This document shows positions 6,363 through 7,731 of a stretch of DNA of 7,731 bases, piece by piece (within the stretch, counting starts at the first letter, position 1; the number at the start of each line of letters is the position of its first letter). Under the pieces are notes generated by a model. The model saw only the letters and a list, made by a program, of their open reading frames with translations, did no database searches and was not told where the DNA came from. A program made the position numbers and the translations under genes. Origin of the DNA: Abditibacteriota bacterium (GTDB lineage Bacteria > Armatimonadota > UBA5829); NCBI GenBank assembly GCA_017958015.1, contig JAGDDM010000160.1, forward strand, positions 1 to 7,731, written 5' to 3'.

Positions 6363-7180
6363 TAGCGGTAATCGAGATAGGCAGCAACACCGTCAAGTTT
6401 TTGGTGACCGAGGGCGGCGCCACGGTGACGGAAATGTTTGTGCCCCTGCGCCTTTCCGCGGGCCTTGCCGACACCGGGCGCATATCCCCCGAGGTGTTCT
6501 CTCGGAGCCTTGAGGGAATAAAGCGGTTAGTTGACGAAGCGAGGCGATTGGGGGCGGACAAGGTTGTCTGTGTGGCGACCGCCGTTTTGCGGCAGGCGGA
6601 CAACGCGGCGGAGTTCATGGCCGCCGTGAAAGAGGAATGCGGACCGGAGATTCGTATTTTGAGCGGCGAGGAGGAGGGTCGGGTCAGCTTCGCGGCGTCG
6701 GCGGCGGACTTCGGAGAGAATATACTCGTCTGCGACATCGGCGGCGCCAGCACGGAACTTGTGACCGCGTCGGAGGCGGTGAGTCTGCCTCTGGGCGTGG
6801 TTAAGGTCACGGAGATGTTCAAAGACCCGGAGGAGGCCTACGACCGCGTTTTCTCCCTTATGCCCCGCGGCTTCACCGGCTCCGAATTCGTGGCGGTGGG
6901 GGGCACCGCCGTGTCCTTCGCCAAACTCATACGGCCCAAAGAAAACCCCCACGGGATGAGAATTACCCGAGGGGTGCTTGAGGATATGTTTAACGTTCTT
7001 TCCGCCGCCGGCATAGAGCAGCGCCGGGAGATGATGCCCTTCGACCCCCACCGGGCGGACGTCATCGCCGCCGGAGGAATCATCCTCCGTGCCGCCCTGG
7101 ACGCCTTCGACTTTTCGGAGTTTTATGTGTCCACCAAGGGAGTGCGGCACGGCGTGGCTTGCGGTTTGCAAAATAGGTAA
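6359..7180 (+). CDS. Ppx/GppA-family phosphatase-like protein
   Basis: This 273-residue protein corresponds to the N-terminal ASKHA-fold part of exopolyphosphatase / pppGpp phosphohydrolase enzymes. It lacks the C-terminal HD-like domain of long Ppx and is slightly short even for the roughly 300-residue class. Visible motifs are VIEIGSNTVKFLV (4-16, phosphate-1 loop), LRLSAGLADTGRIS (30-43), CVATAVLRQADNAAEF (71-86), LSGEEEGRVSF (101-111, containing the glutamate position used as general base in Ppx), CDIGGASTEL (125-134, phosphate-2 loop), SLPLGVVKVTEMF and VGGTAVSFAKL. Near the C-terminus lies HRADVIAAGGIIL. Two positions differ from the common pattern: E6 replaces the usual Asp in DIGSNS, and DIGGGS reads DIGGAS. 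The substrate could be polyphosphate, pppGpp or something else. The ATG at 6359 overlaps the larC stop as ATGA, with GGAGAA at 6343-6348. The coupling suggests a link to the Lar pathway, but that is unproven. Confidence 0.88.
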   Translation: MIAVIEIGSNTVKFLVTEGGATVTEMFVPLRLSAGLADTGRISPEVFSRSLEGIKRLVDEARRLGADKVVCVATAVLRQADNAAEFMAAVKEECGPEIRILSGEEEGRVSFAASAADFGENILVCDIGGASTELVTASEAVSLPLGVVKVTEMFKDPEEAYDRVFSLMPRGFTGSEFVAVGGTAVSFAKLIRPKENPHGMRITRGVLEDMFNVLSAAGIEQRREMMPFDPHRADVIAAGGIILRAALDAFDFSEFYVSTKGVRHGVACGLQNR

Positions 7181-7185
7181 AAGGA
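7181..7185 (+). promoter_or_regulatory. Ribosome binding site of the restriction-modification gene
   Basis: AAGGA sits seven bases before the ATG at 7193 in the short gap after the phosphatase stop. It supports that start. No clear promoter is seen in the 12-base gap, so transcription may come from the upstream operon or from a promoter hidden in the end of the previous gene. Confidence 0.6.
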
Positions 7186-7192
7186 AAAGACA

Positions 7193-7731
7193 ATGAGTTC
7201 AATTTCTGTTGAGAATGCTCTTAAAAAATATGATAGACGATTATACGGGTTGAAGCTCGAAAAAGAAACAGCGAGTGAGTTTCTCGATAATCTGAACCGA
7301 TATATAAGCAAAACATCATCAGCGATTGCCGCCGGTGAATCAGAAGAGCATCTGAAAAACATTACAAACGATTTCATCAAACGGAACTTTTACCATGAAT
7401 CGATTTATGAAATTAATACCGATAAGCGCATAGACGGTGTTATAAAAGTCGACAGCGATATTAAGGTTTTGATTGAAACAAAGAATCCGAGAAACAGGTT
7501 CGAGATGGTATCCTCGGAGAATGTCAACGTAAAGGCTTTGCATGAGATAATCTTTTACTATTTGTCGGTAACCAGAGATGTAAGCGGAAACGCCGTAAAA
7601 AGACTTCCCGATGTTGAAATCCGCAGGGTGATTATTACCGATACAATAAAATGGGCTGTAATCGACGCGAACGAAATCGAAAAACTGGTTGACGGCTATT
7701 TGGAAAAGCATTTCCATAAATATCAAAACAA
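7193..7731 (+). CDS. Probable type IIG restriction-modification enzyme, N-terminal nuclease region (partial)
   Basis: The frame is open from the ATG at 7193 to the end of the window (179 complete codons plus 2 bases), so the protein is cut by the window edge. An N-terminal helical region (1-65, including EEHLKNITNDFIKRNFYHE at 51-69) is followed by EINTDKRIDGVIK (73-85) and VLIETKNP (92-99). D81, E95 and K97 form the D...ExK core of a PD-(D/E)XK nuclease. NVNVKALHEIIFYYL (110-124) and VIITDTIKWAVIDANEIEKLV (146-166) complete a pattern I recognise from the N-terminus (DUF7149-like) of large fused Eco57I-type methyltransferase-nucleases. That recognition is from memory. The methyltransferase motifs that would prove it lie beyond the window. 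Base composition is 33-42 % GC in four counted 60-base lines, against about 58 % in a counted line of the gene before, and A-rich codons dominate. Acquisition by horizontal transfer is likely. Confidence 0.75.
   Translation, partial: MSSISVENALKKYDRRLYGLKLEKETASEFLDNLNRYISKTSSAIAAGESEEHLKNITNDFIKRNFYHESIYEINTDKRIDGVIKVDSDIKVLIETKNPRNRFEMVSSENVNVKALHEIIFYYLSVTRDVSGNAVKRLPDVEIRRVIITDTIKWAVIDANEIEKLVDGYLEKHFHKYQN

Noticed and set aside
7340..7726. A 128-codon minus-strand open frame at the right end.
   Set aside because: The plus-strand frame has a ribosome binding site, no stops and a recognisable nuclease core. The antisense frame is a by-product of AT-rich coding sequence.
1..7731. tRNA genes, CRISPR arrays, insertion sequences, attachment sites or long repeats.
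   Set aside because: Reading both strands I found no cloverleaf, no regularly spaced repeats and no transposase or terminal inverted repeats. Intergenic space outside the rnpB region is at most 12 bases.

Overview
The window is one side of a bacterial chromosome, GC-rich (about 58-60 % by eye) and almost entirely coding on the + strand. Its last 540 bases are visibly AT-richer and probably belong to a different, acquired unit. The gene set suggests an anaerobic or facultative bacterium outside the well-studied models. It combines a SpoIID/LytB-type lytic transglycosylase, a UDP-GlcNAc 2-epimerase, an A-type RNase P RNA and a nickel-pincer-nucleotide (Lar) biosynthesis set. Something Synergistota-like or Firmicutes-like would fit, but no 16S rRNA or other firm marker is present, so this is a weak guess.

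Region 1 (1-2589) is the end of an operon that looks devoted to the cell envelope. It holds the C-terminal third of a non-hydrolysing UDP-N-acetylglucosamine 2-epimerase, an AI-2E-family multi-pass membrane protein, and a secreted SpoIID/LytB-domain protein. The genes are separated by 1 nt or overlap by 4 nt.

Region 2 (2590-3040) is the only substantial non-protein stretch and is fully explained. It contains a near-consensus sigma-70 promoter, the RNase P RNA gene (rnpB, about 2628-2972), and a pair of hairpins followed by a T-rich run that probably terminates it. The ribosome binding site of the next gene follows.

Region 3 (3041-7180) is a tight run of five genes: a left-handed beta-helix (hexapeptide-repeat) protein, larE, larB, larC and a Ppx/GppA-family phosphatase-like protein. 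Every junction overlaps or has a gap of only 1 nt, so the genes are very probably co-transcribed and translationally coupled. LarB carboxylates the pyridinium ring and hydrolyses nicotinic acid adenine dinucleotide, LarE replaces the carboxyl oxygens with sulfur, and LarC inserts nickel. Together they make the nickel-pincer nucleotide cofactor used by lactate racemase (LarA) and its relatives. No LarA-type enzyme lies in the window. LarE has the three-cysteine pattern associated with [4Fe-4S]-dependent, rather than sacrificial-cysteine, sulfur transfer. LarC is one uninterrupted frame, unlike the frameshifted LarC of Lactobacillus plantarum.

Region 4 (7193-7731) begins 12 nt after the phosphatase gene. 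It is the N-terminal part of a protein with a PD-(D/E)XK-type nuclease core resembling the start of large type IIG (Eco57I-like) restriction-modification enzymes, and it runs off the window. The abrupt fall in GC marks a likely boundary of horizontally acquired defence DNA.
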